A stretch of 64,000 bases of DNA from Selaginella moellendorffii (Eukaryota; Streptophyta; Lycopodiopsida; Selaginellales; Selaginellaceae), in the NCBI RefSeq assembly GCF_000143415.4, contig NW_003314312.1:859628-923627 (forward strand). Direction: 5' to 3'. Position numbers and translations under genes: made by a program. The notes under the pieces were generated by a model. That model was not told the origin of the DNA. It saw only the letters and a list, made by a program, of their open reading frames with translations, and ran no database searches. This document shows positions 31,557-43,028 of the stretch, in pieces; positions within the stretch are counted from its first letter, which is position 1, and every line of letters begins with the position of its first letter.

Positions 31557-32477
31557 TGTAGCGCACATGAATTTGGAGCCAAACTCCAAGCCCGTTGTGC
31601 TACGAATAAGGGTCCGGTACAATCCTATGAGCACCAGCTCCCTGTATCTAGCATCTACACGCAAAATAGTGTTAGACAAAGTCTGGCACAATTTTGGCAT
31701 ACCGGTGGCCTAATGCAAGGAGGAGATGCTAGATACGAGATGCTAGATACTCCACCGACTAGAGCAGCGTGGAACTTGAGCTTAGACCCAAGCCGGACGC
31801 AGAACAAAGAGCGACACAACCCAATAGGAGCCAAATTAATGTTTTAGGTGGTTGGATATGCATTCCAACCACTATCCCTACTATACATTTAGAACCCCCC
31901 ATAGCCCCCCCTGAGGAACACATGTTTTGGGCTTTCACCCCAAGCCTCCCTTAGTATCAGGAGTTAGTCTCTGGGACAAGCTCAAAACTTACTAAATATG
32001 GAATGGTACTAGTTGTGAATTTGGACACCATTGTGTTCAGGCCGACCTCTACATTCCGTAGATATGCCAAATGAACAAATCTAGACACTTTCCATAAATA
32101 ACATTTGGGACTGAAATGAGACTAACACAAAGGGCGTGATAGCGAGGGTGTTTGGCAGACACGGTAAACTATCATCCAGCGATATTGAGGGACTAGTCTC
32201 AACACACGAAGGTTATTACCAAGCCATGCAAGACAGAGCAAAAGAGAACTAACAAGCTGGGCCAAGTATGCTTGGCTAAATAGACACTTAGGAATTCCTT
32301 CCTTATGCTCTTCCAACCAAATATAGATGCTAAGTCTAATTTACTAACACTTGGACAAAAGGGGCTAATAAAGGGAATCAACAGTATCGACCTCTTGCCA
32401 TTATGGCAGTAAGGAAAGAGTGCCTGTAAGGACTAGCCGACAAGTATCTTTCAATACCCGAAATCACATTCGCGACA
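31557..32477 (-). repeat. Outer chromovirus, 3' LTR (complete)
   Basis: About 921 bases. Read on the minus strand it begins TGTCGCGAAT and ends GTGCGCTACA, giving TG...CA ends. Its core (the GCACAATTTTGGCATAC region, TTAGTCTCTGGGA, and the GATATTGAGGGACTAGTCTC region) recurs in the right LTR at 37971 and, inverted, in the solo LTR at 41895. The polypurine tract lies directly on its inner side. Confidence 0.85.
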
Positions 32478-32490
32478 CTCTCCCCCCTTT
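32478..32490 (-). other. Polypurine tract of the outer chromovirus
   Basis: The minus strand reads AAAGGGGGGAGAG immediately before TGTCGCG, the start of the 3' LTR. This is the expected place and composition for plus-strand DNA priming in a minus-oriented element. Confidence 0.8.
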
Positions 32491-33074
32491 GGGGAAGATT
32501 GACGTCCTCGTCGATGCATACCCGAGTTTAACAAACTGTTAAGGAAACAACTCCGAAAGTTAACGAAAAGCACACTATGTAAGAAATACACCGACTTAAA
32601 TGAGTTATGGAACGACCTCTCCTCTACGTCCAAAGACGTTAAAACTTAGACACCCTTTGGCCGTTGCCGACAAGAAAATAACTAACGGAGTTAGCCACCC
32701 TTGCTGCTCCAAGTACCACTAAGTTTACAAAGGAATGATATATCCCTGCCCGCAGGGACATAGGAAGAAGGCTAGAGGCCCAACCTCCCCTAAGCAAGAA
32801 ATCAACCCTGTCAGGAAGATTTAGACAACTACTATAAATTGGTAGATTAAGTTGTTTACACGACCACGCCCATTTTCGAAAATGAGTCATCGAGAGAGAG
32901 GCGGGGACTTGTGATCAGTCTATAATAGTTATCCCCATATCCATGCACCGAAGTGCCGAAGTTAGCTTGCCAAAACTGACCCAAGTACGAACAAACAAGA
33001 AAAATGACACTTTGATTTATAGAAATATATTACTTTATTAATTTACAAGATTTATTACAAGATTTACAAAAGTT

Positions 33075-33400
33075 AATCTTTATTACGATTTTCATACTCT
33101 GTGACAAGCTCACGAGCATGTATAAGATTCCTAAGAGGCTCCCAAGTTAATTCACAAGATGGGTAACCTTTCCACTTAACTAGATACTCTCGACGTTTGG
33201 CATGTTTAAGCTAGCGTGTACCCAAAATAACTTCCACTTCATATTCAGGTGCACCATCCACAACTTTTAGTGGTGGGCAAATCTCCGTTTGACATGCATC
33301 ATCCATAATGTAGAGCCAAGAGATTGGCATGAAATATATTATGAATATTGGACATCTCCGCAGGAAGATCCAACTAATAGGATACAGGACCAATGCACCT
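33075..33400 (-). pseudogene. Outer chromovirus integrase C-terminal chromodomain
   Basis: The segment EYEVEVILGTR is followed, after an in-frame stop, by residues matching a chromodomain core (REYLVKWKGYPSCELTWEP, then LIHARELV). Chromodomains mark the chromovirus clade and bias integration toward particular chromatin. The internal stop shows decay. Confidence 0.75.
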
Positions 33401-34500
33401 CAACACCCAATAGGGTCCAACATATCTCAGTAACAACTTCCGAGATAAAGATCCCTTAATGTTCAAGTTCCGGGAAGATAGCCACACCTGATCTCCCACT
33501 TGATAGGATACATTTCGACAATGCTGATCCTTATCATGTCGATACCTATCCTGAGCTTTGCCCATCGCCTTAGTAGCTCTAGACCAACCTTGGCGTAGCT
33601 GCTCCGCGTAAGTCTCAATGGCCGGGACTAACATTTCGGACATTGGTTTCAATACAATAATTTGTTAAGGAACCCTATGAGCATTCCCTTGTAGTATCTC
33701 CCATGGAGAATAGCCTATAGTGCTATGAAATGTGTTGTTATAACAGATTTCTGCTGTGTTTAAATGCTCAACCTAGTTGCGTTGGTCCGCCGCAACATAG
33801 TACTGCAAATAATCCTCAACTTGAGCATTCACACGTTTGGTCTGCCCATCAGTCTGAGGATGATAAGTCATACTAAACTTCAACTTGGTACCAAACAACT
33901 GGAGCAATATGCACCAAAACTTCCCCACAAACCTCAAATCCTTATCCGAGATTATCTTTTCGGGAAGACCACAAACTCGCACTACTTCATGGAAAAAGAG
34001 CTTTGCTGCTTATTTCACATTTATTGTTCCCACAGTTGGAATGAAGTGTGCAATCTTCGACAACTAATCCACAACCACCATCAAAGTATCATAACCCTTA
34101 GACTTCGGCAAGCAAGTGATGAAATCAAGTGTCACACTTTGAAATGGCCATGCCAATGCTGGAATGCATTACAACTTTCTAGCCTACTTCTTAGCTTTGC
34201 GTTTACATTGCTGGCATATAGGGTAGGAACAGACATAGTCCGCTATATCACCTTCCATACTAGACCAGAAAAATCCCTTTTTCAACGAAGCTAGAGTCTT
34301 TCGCTGTCCACCATATCCTACTGCTGGAACATTATGATGTTCCCGCAGAAATAACTGCTAAAGATCCTTAGAGGGAAGATACAATCTTTCTTGCTTATAG
34401 AATATAAGCCCATCCCGAACTGAGAAGTGAAGCTTTACATTAGTGCGACTAGCAACTTTCACTGCTTCGCTACTAAGGCTCTACCTCAACAACCCCACAC
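33401..34500 (-). pseudogene. Outer chromovirus integrase (decayed)
   Basis: Broken frames give integrase landmarks: KIISDKDLRFVGKFW carrying the second catalytic Asp, MTYHPQTDGQTKRVN with the conserved HPQTDGQ box, then the C-terminal stretch QVGDQVWLSSRNLNIKG. Stops and frameshifts break it into at least four pieces. Confidence 0.75.
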
Positions 34501-34509
34501 GGCATAAGA

Positions 34510-35034
34510 TTACCTTCGCCAACAGATCACTTCCATACGAAGCCCGAACGTCTCTAACCAATCCGAACTGATTGCCGATATTGCCTGGAATTGAGCCTGA
34601 CGACTCAACGCATCCGGAACAATATTGTCTTTACCAGGTTTATATATGATTTCAATATCATATCTAGCAAGTTTCTTTTGCCAACGAGCCTGTTTTGGTG
34701 TAAGCTTAGGCTGCGTAGCAAAGTAGCTTAGTGTGTTACTATCTGTATAAACCTTGGTGTGTCCACCCAAGTAGTGTCTCCAGTGTTCCAGGGCCAACAC
34801 TATAGCAAACATCTCTTTCTCATGCGTTGGCCATCTTCGTTGAGTTTCATCCAATTTCTTGGAGTAGAATGCAACGGGACAACCATGTCGCCTTAGCGTA
34901 ACACCAACCGCTTTGTCATAATCTTGCTGCAACACGGCACCAATAGCATAGCCAGATGCATCACAATGCACTTTGAAGGGTTTATCAAGATCTGGGATCC
35001 TAAGAATAGGAACCGTAGTCAAGATCTCCTTCAA
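34510..35034 (-). pseudogene. Outer chromovirus RNase H domain
   Basis: 174 open residues with the RNase H landmarks FKVHCDASGYAIGAVLQQ, VAFYSKKLDETQRRWPTHEKE and VYTDSNTLSYF, followed by a tether reaching KPGKDNIVPDALSR. It is separated from reverse transcriptase by a stop-filled stretch at 35034-35200, so the polyprotein is not intact. Confidence 0.85.
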
Positions 35035-35199
35035 CCATACAAAAGCACGCTAGCAAGCTGGTGTCCAATGAAACGGAATACTACTCTTCGTCAACTTAGT
35101 TAACGAAAGAGCAATCCTTGCAAAATTGTGGACAAACTTACGATAGTATCCTGCCAAACTGAGAAAGGAACAAACATTTGATATAGTGGTCGGAACTTC

Positions 35200-36045
35200 C
35201 TAGGACTTCACCGCTTCCACCTTCTTTGGATCAACCTCAGTCACACCACCACCAACTATATGTCCGAGAAAGTTTACGTGCAATTGACCAAAAGTGCATT
35301 TACTTTCCTTAGTATACAGTTTGTGTTCATACAACTTCTGAAACACCAACTCCAAGTGTTTCAAATGATCCTCTAACGTTTTGCTAAAGACTAGAACATC
35401 GTCAATATAAAGGACAATAAATGTGTCCAAATAATCTCTGAATATTCTATCCATCATAGTGCTGAACGTTGCTGGAGCATTGCATAACTCGAACGGCATG
35501 ACAAAGAATTCATAAGATCTGTACCAAGTCTTAAAGGTTGTCTTCTCCACATCCTGATCTGCCACCTGTATCTGATGATATCTGGACCGCAAATCAAGTC
35601 GCATAAAATACTTAGCCTTTAAGAGTTGGTCAAACAAGTCATCAATGCGAGGCAAAGGATAACTATTTTTAACCGTGATCTTGTTAAGTGCCCAATAGTC
35701 AATACACATCCTCATGGTTCCATCCTTTTTCATAACAAAAAGGACGGGCGCTCCATAAAGTGACTTGCTTGGTTGGATATGACCTTTGTCAAGATGCTCT
35801 ATGAGTTGCTTCTTGAGTTCAGCCATCTCCTTAATGTTCAATCGATATAGAGCTTTTGTAGGTGGTTTAGAACCCTGAATAACCTCAATCCGATGATCAA
35901 CCTCACGGCTAGGAGGTAGCCTTGGTGGCAAATCCTTCGGAAAGATATCTTGATTCCACACCAACAACTCTAATATCTTCTGTGGTACAGGATCAACCCC
36001 GTCACCGATTCGAACTGAGTCACCAACACTCTCAGCTTCCATCAC
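35200..36045 (-). pseudogene. Outer chromovirus reverse transcriptase
   Basis: 281 open residues covering most of the reverse transcriptase: [61 protein letters not shown] and the catalytic YIDDVLVFSK, ending near DPKKVEAV. The catalytic Asp pair is present. Neighbouring stops show it is no longer part of a full polyprotein. Confidence 0.9.
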
Positions 36046-36117
36046 TTGAACCCAAACGGTCCGACATCCCCTCTTAGCTGTTTTTTGAGCGGCTCTCGCA
36101 GTCAGGAACTTTGCATC

Positions 36118-36888
36118 TTAATCCTTTGAGGAACATTTTTGCAACTGGAAGGACATATCGGGACGTCCTTCTAACTTCAATGTGATACGACTTTGGCCAG
36201 CACTATAAATCCCTTTTATATATTTGTTGAAGAAGTCCATACCAAACACTATTTGAAAATCTAGTATCTTCAACACTACCAAGTCCACTTTTTCTTTCCA
36301 CTTGGATATCTTTATTGGAACATCACTCACAAACTTTCTGGCTACTTGCCCACCTTCCGCAAACCGGAAGTGCATAGGCGACATTTGCTCAGCATTCAAT
36401 CCTAACAACTTAACTAAGTCTTCGGATATCACGCTGTGTGTAGCTCCCGTGTCAATCATCATTCGGATTCGGTGGCCATGAACAAAGCCTACCAGATACA
36501 TCAATGGATCAGTGTTTGCATTGACTGCAAGAAAAGCTTGAGGAAAGCAACGAAAGTTACTCACTTCTTCTTTCTCATAGTCTGCATTGACCAACTCGTC
36601 AACCCCTTCAACTTCACCACCACCGTCTTCCCTCATGACATTAACCCAAGACCTTGTCTTATGTTTGTTGGGACATTCCGATGACTTATGTCTCGACTCT
36701 CCACAATGGAAGCAATGACCCACACTACCCGTTCCGCTAGGAGCAAATTTTGCAGGTTGATGCTGCTTGTACCCACCAGGAGGAGGAATAAAGGGCTTAG
36801 GACCAAAAGAAGCTGTTGGTGGTCTCCAACCACCACCACCTTTATTAACTGTTGCTTGTGAGCCTCCAGGGTGGAACTTGCCTTCCAC
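36118..36888 (-). pseudogene. Outer chromovirus nucleocapsid zinc knuckle and protease
   Basis: 256 open residues. The CCHC knuckle CFHCGESRHKSSEC is at residues 59-72. The aspartic protease active site MIDTGATHSVI is near residue 145, in the gypsy arrangement just upstream of reverse transcriptase. Confidence 0.88.
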
Positions 36889-36996
36889 CCTCTATTTCCG
36901 ATCACCTTGTTTATTCCCAGAATTCCTATTCTTGTCCAAGTTACCAGCATATAGTTACTGATATTGTTCCCTGAGCGAGTGACTAAAGGCAATCTG

Positions 36997-37800
36997 CTAC
37001 GCTACCTCCTTACACTCCAAGTACGTCTTTGGCTTAAACTTCAAAATCTCATTGCGAGAAAATGAACTTAAACCCTCCAGAAAATAACTCCGAGCATCTT
37101 CGTCACTCATATTTGCAATTATAATGCACTTCTGAGCAAACGCATTAACATAATGCATGAGGTCCCCTCGCTGCTTTAACCGCTGCAACTCTGCACGAAG
37201 TCGTAGACCAAGATCATCCGGCAAGTATTCCTTACGAGACTGCATCTTGGTCCAACTTCTAGTCTGCCCTTTTTCAGCACACACCTGGCGCCACCAAGTT
37301 TTGGCATGATCAGTGAGAAAGGATTATGTGCACGCAACTTTCATACGATCATCTACGTCTGCCGCTATAAAATAGTTTTCCATATTGTAGACCTAGTCCT
37401 CCAAAACTTGATAGTCCCGCATGCCTCTAAAGTTGGGTGGTTTCTGAGGCTTGAACTTTGAAACTCATGCAACTGGGGGCGGTTGTAAAACTTCATCATC
37501 CTCAGAACTTGAAGAGGAGTCCAGTTGCTTAGGCTTAGTTGGTTTAGCTGCCTCAGCTTCTTTCTTCCTCTTCTTGTTCTCTTTCTTCAATTTGTGAATC
37601 TCCCTTTGCAAATTCTCGATCTCGACTTCCTGAGCTGTACGCTGTAACGCTGTAGCATTTGGCTCTTCCTCTTCTGACTCAACCTCAGCCTCTTTCGCAG
37701 CATCTCTAGTAGGAGTTTCCTCCTCTCAATTTGCTTGTCTAGAGGTTTCAGCGTCATCAGCACGGTTCCTCTTCACCATCCTGCTAGCTGCATGCATGCC
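36997..37800 (-). pseudogene. Outer chromovirus gag remnant
   Basis: The clear portion (37284-36997) reads RAELQRLKQRGDLMHYVNAF and SDEDARSYFLEGL, typical of the capsid region of plant gypsy Gag. The stretch up to 37800 keeps Lys/Glu-rich pieces in broken frames and probably holds the N-terminal half. Confidence 0.7.
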
Positions 37801-37957
37801 TCTATCAGTAACTGAACATGCATACAACATTCTTACCAAATGGTGCTATCCAACTAATCTTACATAGGTTGCTTTGGATCTACTAGAAAAGTCTTTGCAT
37901 ATGCAACCTGAGTCAGAAAATCCGACAAAAGTTGGATAGGAATCGCTGAGACAATTT

Positions 37958-37968
37958 CTCTAATACCA
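37958..37968 (-). other. Primer-binding site of the outer chromovirus
   Basis: The minus strand reads TGGTATTAGAG two bases after the end of the 5' LTR. This differs by one base from the sequence complementary to the 3' end of initiator tRNA-Met, the usual primer of plant gypsy elements. Confidence 0.75.
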
Positions 37969-37970
37969 AA

Positions 37971-38630
37971 CATAGCGCACCTGAATTTGGAGCCAAACTC
38001 CAAGGCCGTTGCGCTACGAACGAGGGTCCGGTACAATCCCACGAGCACCATCTCCCCGTATCCAACACCTATACGCAAAATAGTGTCAGACGGAGTCTGG
38101 CACAATTTTGGCATACTAGTGGCCTAACGTGAGGAGGAGGGTACTCCACTGACCTGCCCCCCCCTCCCCCTAAGGAACACATGCTTTGGGCTTTCACCCC
38201 AAGCCTCCTTTAGTACTAGGAGTTAGTCTCTGGGATAAGCTTGAAACTTATTAAATATGGAATGGTGCTAGATTGCGAATTTGGACACAGGACGAACACT
38301 ATTGTGTTCAGACTGACCTCTACATTCCATAGATATGCCAAATGAGTGAATCTAGACACTTTCCATAAATAGCATTTGGGACCAAAATGAGACTAAGGGC
38401 GTGATAGCGAGGGTGTTTGGCAGACACAGTAAACTATCATCCAGCGATATTGAGGGACTAGTCTCAACACGCGAGGGTTCTTGCCAAGCCAGTGCAAGAC
38501 AGAGCAAAAGAGAACTAACAAGCCGGGCCAAGTATGCTTGGCTAAATAGACACTTAGGAATTCCTTCCTTATGCTCTTTCGGCCAAGTACAGATGCTAAG
38601 TCTAGTTTACTAACACTTGGACAAAAGGGG
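37971..38630 (-). repeat. Outer chromovirus 5' LTR, first part (interrupted)
   Basis: Homologous to 31557 onward, but its terminal dinucleotide is mutated (CATAGCGC instead of TGTAGCGC) and it carries a small deletion and a C-run near 38157. It stops at AGGGG (38626-38630), where the inner element is inserted. The LTR continues at 46987. Confidence 0.85.
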
Positions 38631-39768
38631 TGTAAGCCACAAATTTTTCCTTTCCAATTTGCCAGCTTACCTCGTCTATCCGTCCAACACTACCTTGGCT
38701 TTTGCTAAGTTTCCTCGCCAAGGTTCCCGCCTATAGTATCAGCTCCTACTTGGTCCTACTTAGTTTTAGCTACTCATTGCACGAGCAACGGAGCATTAGC
38801 CATCTATCCACGGATTCCCAAATCTCTCCCAATCCCCCTCCCCGGGTTAGACTGGACTTAAGGTTCAGCTACACTCCCCGCAGGCACAAGCAGCCAAGCA
38901 CACCAAGCCTCCAGGTTCTTAACACCCCTTGGTACCACAAGACTTGATTATGGGACCCTCTAAATCCCAAGTCTTGGATGCAACACTTGCTTCGGGATGC
39001 CGGGGCGAAACATCGTGGCCTAACAGTCCGGTATGGGTACCTCTACCCCCCCACTTCCATCCCGAAGGAAGGCTCAAGCCCCTAGGAAGGGCAAGGACCA
39101 ATGAGCCGCATGGTACTCAAGTGGGGCACCACTCCACATGAGCTGAAAGCACTGTAGTCAGTTTCCCTTTCAAGAGTGGGAGCTGCTCTTGAGCAGTTTC
39201 TGGGGTGGCCCCTCCGGCACCACCCAAGTCCCTGCTCACTCCCACCCAAGGCCCCTCAACTTTAGTCTCAACCTTAAGTCAATTTGGAAGCACCATTAGA
39301 GAGTTCCTTCAAGACTAGTTCCTAGACCTCACTATCCCTACTATACTTTTGGAACCCCCTGCAGCCCCCCCCCCCCCCCCTGGGAGAAGCATGGTTTGGG
39401 GTTTCACCCCTTGACCCATATTAGTACTTGGACTCGGTCTCGGACTCGATCTCGGACCCGATTTCAGACTTAGTCTCGGACTCGATCTCGGACCCGATCT
39501 CGGACTCGACTTCGGACTCGACCTCGGACTCAGTCTCGGACCCGATTTGGATCTCGGACTCTATCTCAAACTCGGTCTCGAACTCGGTCTCGAACTTGGT
39601 CTCCGATTCGGCCTCGGACTCGATCCCGGACTCTATCTCAAACTCGGTCTCAGAATTGGTCTTGGACTCGATCTTCAACTTGGTCCCATCGGATGAACTC
39701 TTTGTCATTTTGGTCATGCTTTCGGGGATCCTTTAGCCTACGACACCTTGGAGAGTTGATTCTTTACA
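38631..39768 (-). repeat. Inner chromovirus 3' LTR (complete)
   Basis: 1138 bases, plus-strand ends TGTAAG...TTTACA. It includes a poly-C run of about 18 (39366-39380 area) and a minisatellite at 39421-39710. A purine-rich tract (GGGTGGTGGAGT on the minus strand, 39769-39782) adjoins its inner edge. Confidence 0.8.
39421..39710. repeat. Minisatellite inside the inner 3' LTR
   Basis: About two dozen degenerate 12-base units built on CTCGGACTCGAT. The array stays open on both strands, encoding Ser-Asp repeats on plus and Glu-Ser repeats on minus. This is a by-product of the unit length being a multiple of three rather than evidence of a protein. A shorter homologous array is in the other LTR (46663-46905). 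Confidence 0.85.
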
Positions 39769-39782
39769 ACTCCACCACCCAT

Positions 39783-40231
39783 AGAAGAAGTTTGATGCCC
39801 ACATCAAACGTCTCTTTTTTTTATCCTACGACTTGTTGACCATGTCTCCGGGGGCATCCCCCCACTTAGCGGTGTGCCTAAGTTAGCCTCCCCGGCCAAG
39901 AGCCCATGACAACAGAATATAGGTGTCCCTATACTCCTCACCTCACCATGCCCTAGTATGGGGTCGGGACTTGAACCTAGCCTTGCTTTACTAGGGGGTT
40001 GGGACTCGAACCCAACCTCTGTAGAATATGTCTACAGATTCGACATCCCCGCAGAGAGTCAGGCGTAGTTCCCTATGTCTGGTCGACTTAGCTAACCCAT
40101 GCTAATTAGCTTACCTCCGGCGCACCTTCGGGTCCCAACATATGCCATTGCTCAACTTCACAAATTGATACTTTAATTGAACTTTGCATAAGTATATAGA
40201 GTTTTGCTTTGCAGAAATTCCTCCATAGATC
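39783..40231. other. Inner chromovirus 3' untranslated internal region
   Basis: Non-coding stretch between the chromodomain stop and the 3' LTR, with no open frame of note. Confidence 0.5.
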
Positions 40232-40576
40232 TCACTCGTTCGCTAGGTTCTCCTCTGGTTCCCATGTTGCTTCGCAGTGTGGAAATCTTTTCCACTTCAC
40301 ATGGAACTCTCTCACCTCGCGTCCTTGTCGCTTGGTCTTGCGCGCATTGAGGATGGCTTCGACTTCGTATTCCTCTTCCCCTTGCATAACCTCAGGCAAA
40401 GGTCTTACTTGGTCCTTGCGAAGCGGATCCTCAAAATACAGCTTGAGTAAGTTTACATGGAATACGGGGTGCATCTTCCCCATCTCTCGAGGAAGTTGAA
40501 AATGGTAAACCACTTTACTGATTCGAGCCTCAATCTCATAAGGCCCCGCGAACTTGCTTAAGGAACTCAAGATCAA
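40232..40576 (-). pseudogene. Inner chromovirus integrase C-terminus and chromodomain
   Basis: 114 open residues. The GPY-like module (SKFAGPYEIEARI, HPVFHVNLLK) is followed by a chromodomain (EEYEVEAILNARK, EFHVKWKRFP, ATWEPEENL). The aromatic and WEP residues of the chromodomain fold are present. A frameshift separates it from the preceding integrase segment. Confidence 0.85.
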
Positions 40577-40601
40577 TTCATTTACAGGAATACATGCATT
40601 T

Positions 40602-41760
40602 TTACCTTTGGGTCAACTTCCGGTTGATCCCACTTAGTAGCCTGAGGTTCTTGGTGTTCAGCCACACCTTCTCCCCAGCTTGGAACTCTACATCCTGGTG
40701 CTTCTGGTTCGCGTACTTAGTTTGCCTTTGTTGAGCCTGTTCTAAGGAATCCCTCACTAGATTCCAAATGTTGAGTCTTTCCGCCATGAATGCCTCCACT
40801 GCGGGTAACTCTCCATGATACTCAGCCACACCGAGTTCCATAGGACCTTTAATAGCTCGCCCATTAATGACTTCCCATGGACTCACCTCGATGCTCGAAT
40901 GTGGTGAGTTATTATAACACATTTCTGCAAGTCCCAAATAACTTACCCAATTGGTCTAGTCTCCCAAGACATAGCATCGCAAATAATCCTCCAACTGCCT
41001 ATTCACCCTTTCCGTTTGTCCATCTGTCAAGAAGTGTTAGTGCCATCAAACTTGACTTAATACCCAGGGACCCTATGTGTTTCTTGCTGAGCATACTCAG
41101 CCTGGTTTGAGAAACTCTTGTCATTAGCTTGCACTTGCTAGTATCAAGAACCCTGCGATATTAATATTGGCCCCTCAATATCGCTAGATGATAGCTTACT
41201 ATATCTACCAAACACCCTTGCTATCATACCCTTTGTGTTAGTTTCATTTCGGTCCCAAATGCTATTTATGGAATGTGTCTAAATTCGCTGATTTGGCATT
41301 TACAGAATGTAGAGATTAGCCTAAATATCTAGGATAACTCATCTGGAAAATCCAACTTTTAGGATACATCACGAACTTACCTGTCTGTGGGTGATAAGCT
41401 GTGCTGAATTTCAACTTGGTGCGATACTGTTCCAGCTGTGTTCTCCAGAACCTACTGGTGAAGATCTTATCTCGATCTGAGATAATCTCTTCTAGCCTTC
41501 CCCGCACTCGAACCACTTGTTCAAAGAACAGCTTCGCCACACCTTCCGCATCCACTTCCGTTGTGGTGGGTATGAAATGTGCCATCTTCGAAAATCGATC
41601 CACCACCATGAATATCGCATCAAACCCCTCGCTTGGGGGGAGTCCCGTGATGAAGTCCATCATAAGACATTTCCACGGACGGTCTGGAATTGGGATGCTT
41701 TGTAACAAGCCCCCACTAGCCTTAGTCACGGCTTTGACCTGCTAACATGTTGGACATGTC
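40602..41760 (-). pseudogene. Inner chromovirus integrase core, split by an intron-like insertion
   Basis: From 41729 downward: the core start DRPWKCLMMDFITGLPPSEG with the first catalytic Asp, VDRFSKMAHFIPT, then IISDRDKIFTSRFW with the second Asp and STAYHPQT. The frame breaks at 41381 where foreign DNA of 357 bases begins. It resumes at 41023 with the rest of the conserved DGQTERVN block and continues through 40937-40602 (LAEMCYNNSPHSSI, SPWEVING). The core residues remain readable. Confidence 0.85.
41024..41380 (-). other. LTR-derived insertion with perfect splice-site boundaries
   Basis: On the minus strand it starts GTAAGTTCG directly after CACAGACAG and ends CACTAACACTTCTTGACAG directly before ATGGACAAACGG. 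That is a consensus donor, a branch-point-like CTAAC about 18 bases from the end, and a consensus acceptor. Excision exactly restores the invariant integrase motif (HPQT joined to DGQT). The interior (about 41060-41320) is a diverged fragment of the outer family's LTR in plus orientation. The four bases CTGT occur at both edges, compatible with a short target duplication. Confidence 0.75.
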
Positions 41761-41894
41761 TTTACATAGTCTTGGACGTCCTTGGCCATATCTGGCCAAT
41801 GGTACTTCCTCTTGAGTAAGTCCATTATCTTGGGCACTCTACCATGTCCTGCAAGAGGTCCGTCATGACACTCTTCTAAGGCTACCTTCCTTAG
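41761..41894 (-). pseudogene. Inner chromovirus integrase zinc-binding region
   Basis: The minus-strand frame gives ECHDGPLAGHGRVPK and KRKYHWPDMAKDVQDYVKTC, which is the HHCC zinc finger of gypsy integrase. A stop follows the last Cys of CPTC. Its upstream continuation (YYKQTRVYVPEGKL) lies at 43033-43090, on the other side of the solo LTR. Confidence 0.8.
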
Positions 41895-43027
41895 TGTCGC
41901 GAATGTGACTTCGGGTATCGAAAGTTACCTGTCGGCTAGTCCTTACGGACACTCTTACCTTACTGCCACGATGGCAGGAGGTCGGTATTGCTGGTTCTCT
42001 TTATCAGCCCCTCTTGTTCAAGTGTTAGTTTACTGGGCTTAGCACCTGTACTTAGCCAGATGGACATAAGGTAGGAACTCCTATGTGTTTCTAGTTGAGC
42101 ATACTCGGCCTGGCTCTTAGTTCTCTTTTGCTCTGTCTTGCACTGGCTTGACAAGAACCCTCGCGTATCGAGATTGGTCCCTCAATATCGCCGAATGATA
42201 GCTTACTCTGTCTGCCAAACACCCTCGCTATCATGCCCTTTGTGTTAGTCTCATTTCGGTCCCAAATGTTATTTATGGAAAGTGTCCAGATTTGCTCATT
42301 TGGCATATCTACGGAATGTAGAGATCGGCCTGAACACAATGGTGTTCGTCCCGTGTCCAAATTCGCAATTTAGGGACATTCCATATTTAGTAAGTTTCGA
42401 GCTTGTCCCAGAGACTAACTCCTGGTACTAAGGGAGGCTTGGGGTGAAAGCCCAAAGCGTGTGTTCCTCAAAGGGGGGGGGGGGATATGGGGGGTTCCAA
42501 ATGTATAGTAGGGATAGTGGGTAGGTCGGGCATGGCCGACCAACCTGAGGCATAGTCTAGCTCCCGCTTGCGTGCCTGTCCTTGTTCTGCGTCCGGCTTG
42601 GGTCTAAGCCCAAGTTCCATTCCATGCTAGCTGGTGGAGTACCCATGTTCTCGCGTTAGGCCACCGGTATGCCGAAATAGTGCCAGACTCCGTTTGGCTC
42701 CGTTTTGCGTGCTAGTCCTGGCATTGGGATGCTGGTTACTCTAGGACTGTTCCAAGTCGCTCTGGGCCCCTGTCCCTTCGTTCCTTGGGCTTTATGCTCG
42801 GGAGTTGCTCCGTGGTTCGGTTCCGTCACTCCTTGGCTTCGTGCTTAGGAGTTTGGCACCGTTCCTTTGTTCAGTGGCCCAAGGCCCTGAACCTCAGGTT
42901 CCTATGGACACATGGCATGGACACGTGGCATCTGTCACGTGGCACAAAGAGGGTTTAGGTTCCGCTTCGTGGTGTTATCCTATGGTAAATCACCATAGGA
43001 TAAAGGGTCAAAACCACGTGCGCTACA
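41895..43027 (+). mobile_element. Solo LTR of the outer family, inserted in the inner element
   Basis: 1133 bases, TGTCGCG...GCTACA, flanked by a perfect 5-bp target duplication CTTAG (41890-41894 and 43028-43032). It is in plus orientation, opposite to both host elements. No internal region remains, so it formed by LTR-LTR recombination. It is longer than the 31557 LTR and shares its core but not all of its promoter-distal part. It interrupts the inner integrase gene between VPEGKL and RKVALEE. Confidence 0.88.
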
Positions 43028-43028
43028 C

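Noticed and set aside
39421-39736. Ser-Asp and Glu-Ser repeat proteins
   Set aside because: Both come from the 12-base minisatellite in a retrotransposon LTR; open frames on both strands are a periodicity artefact.
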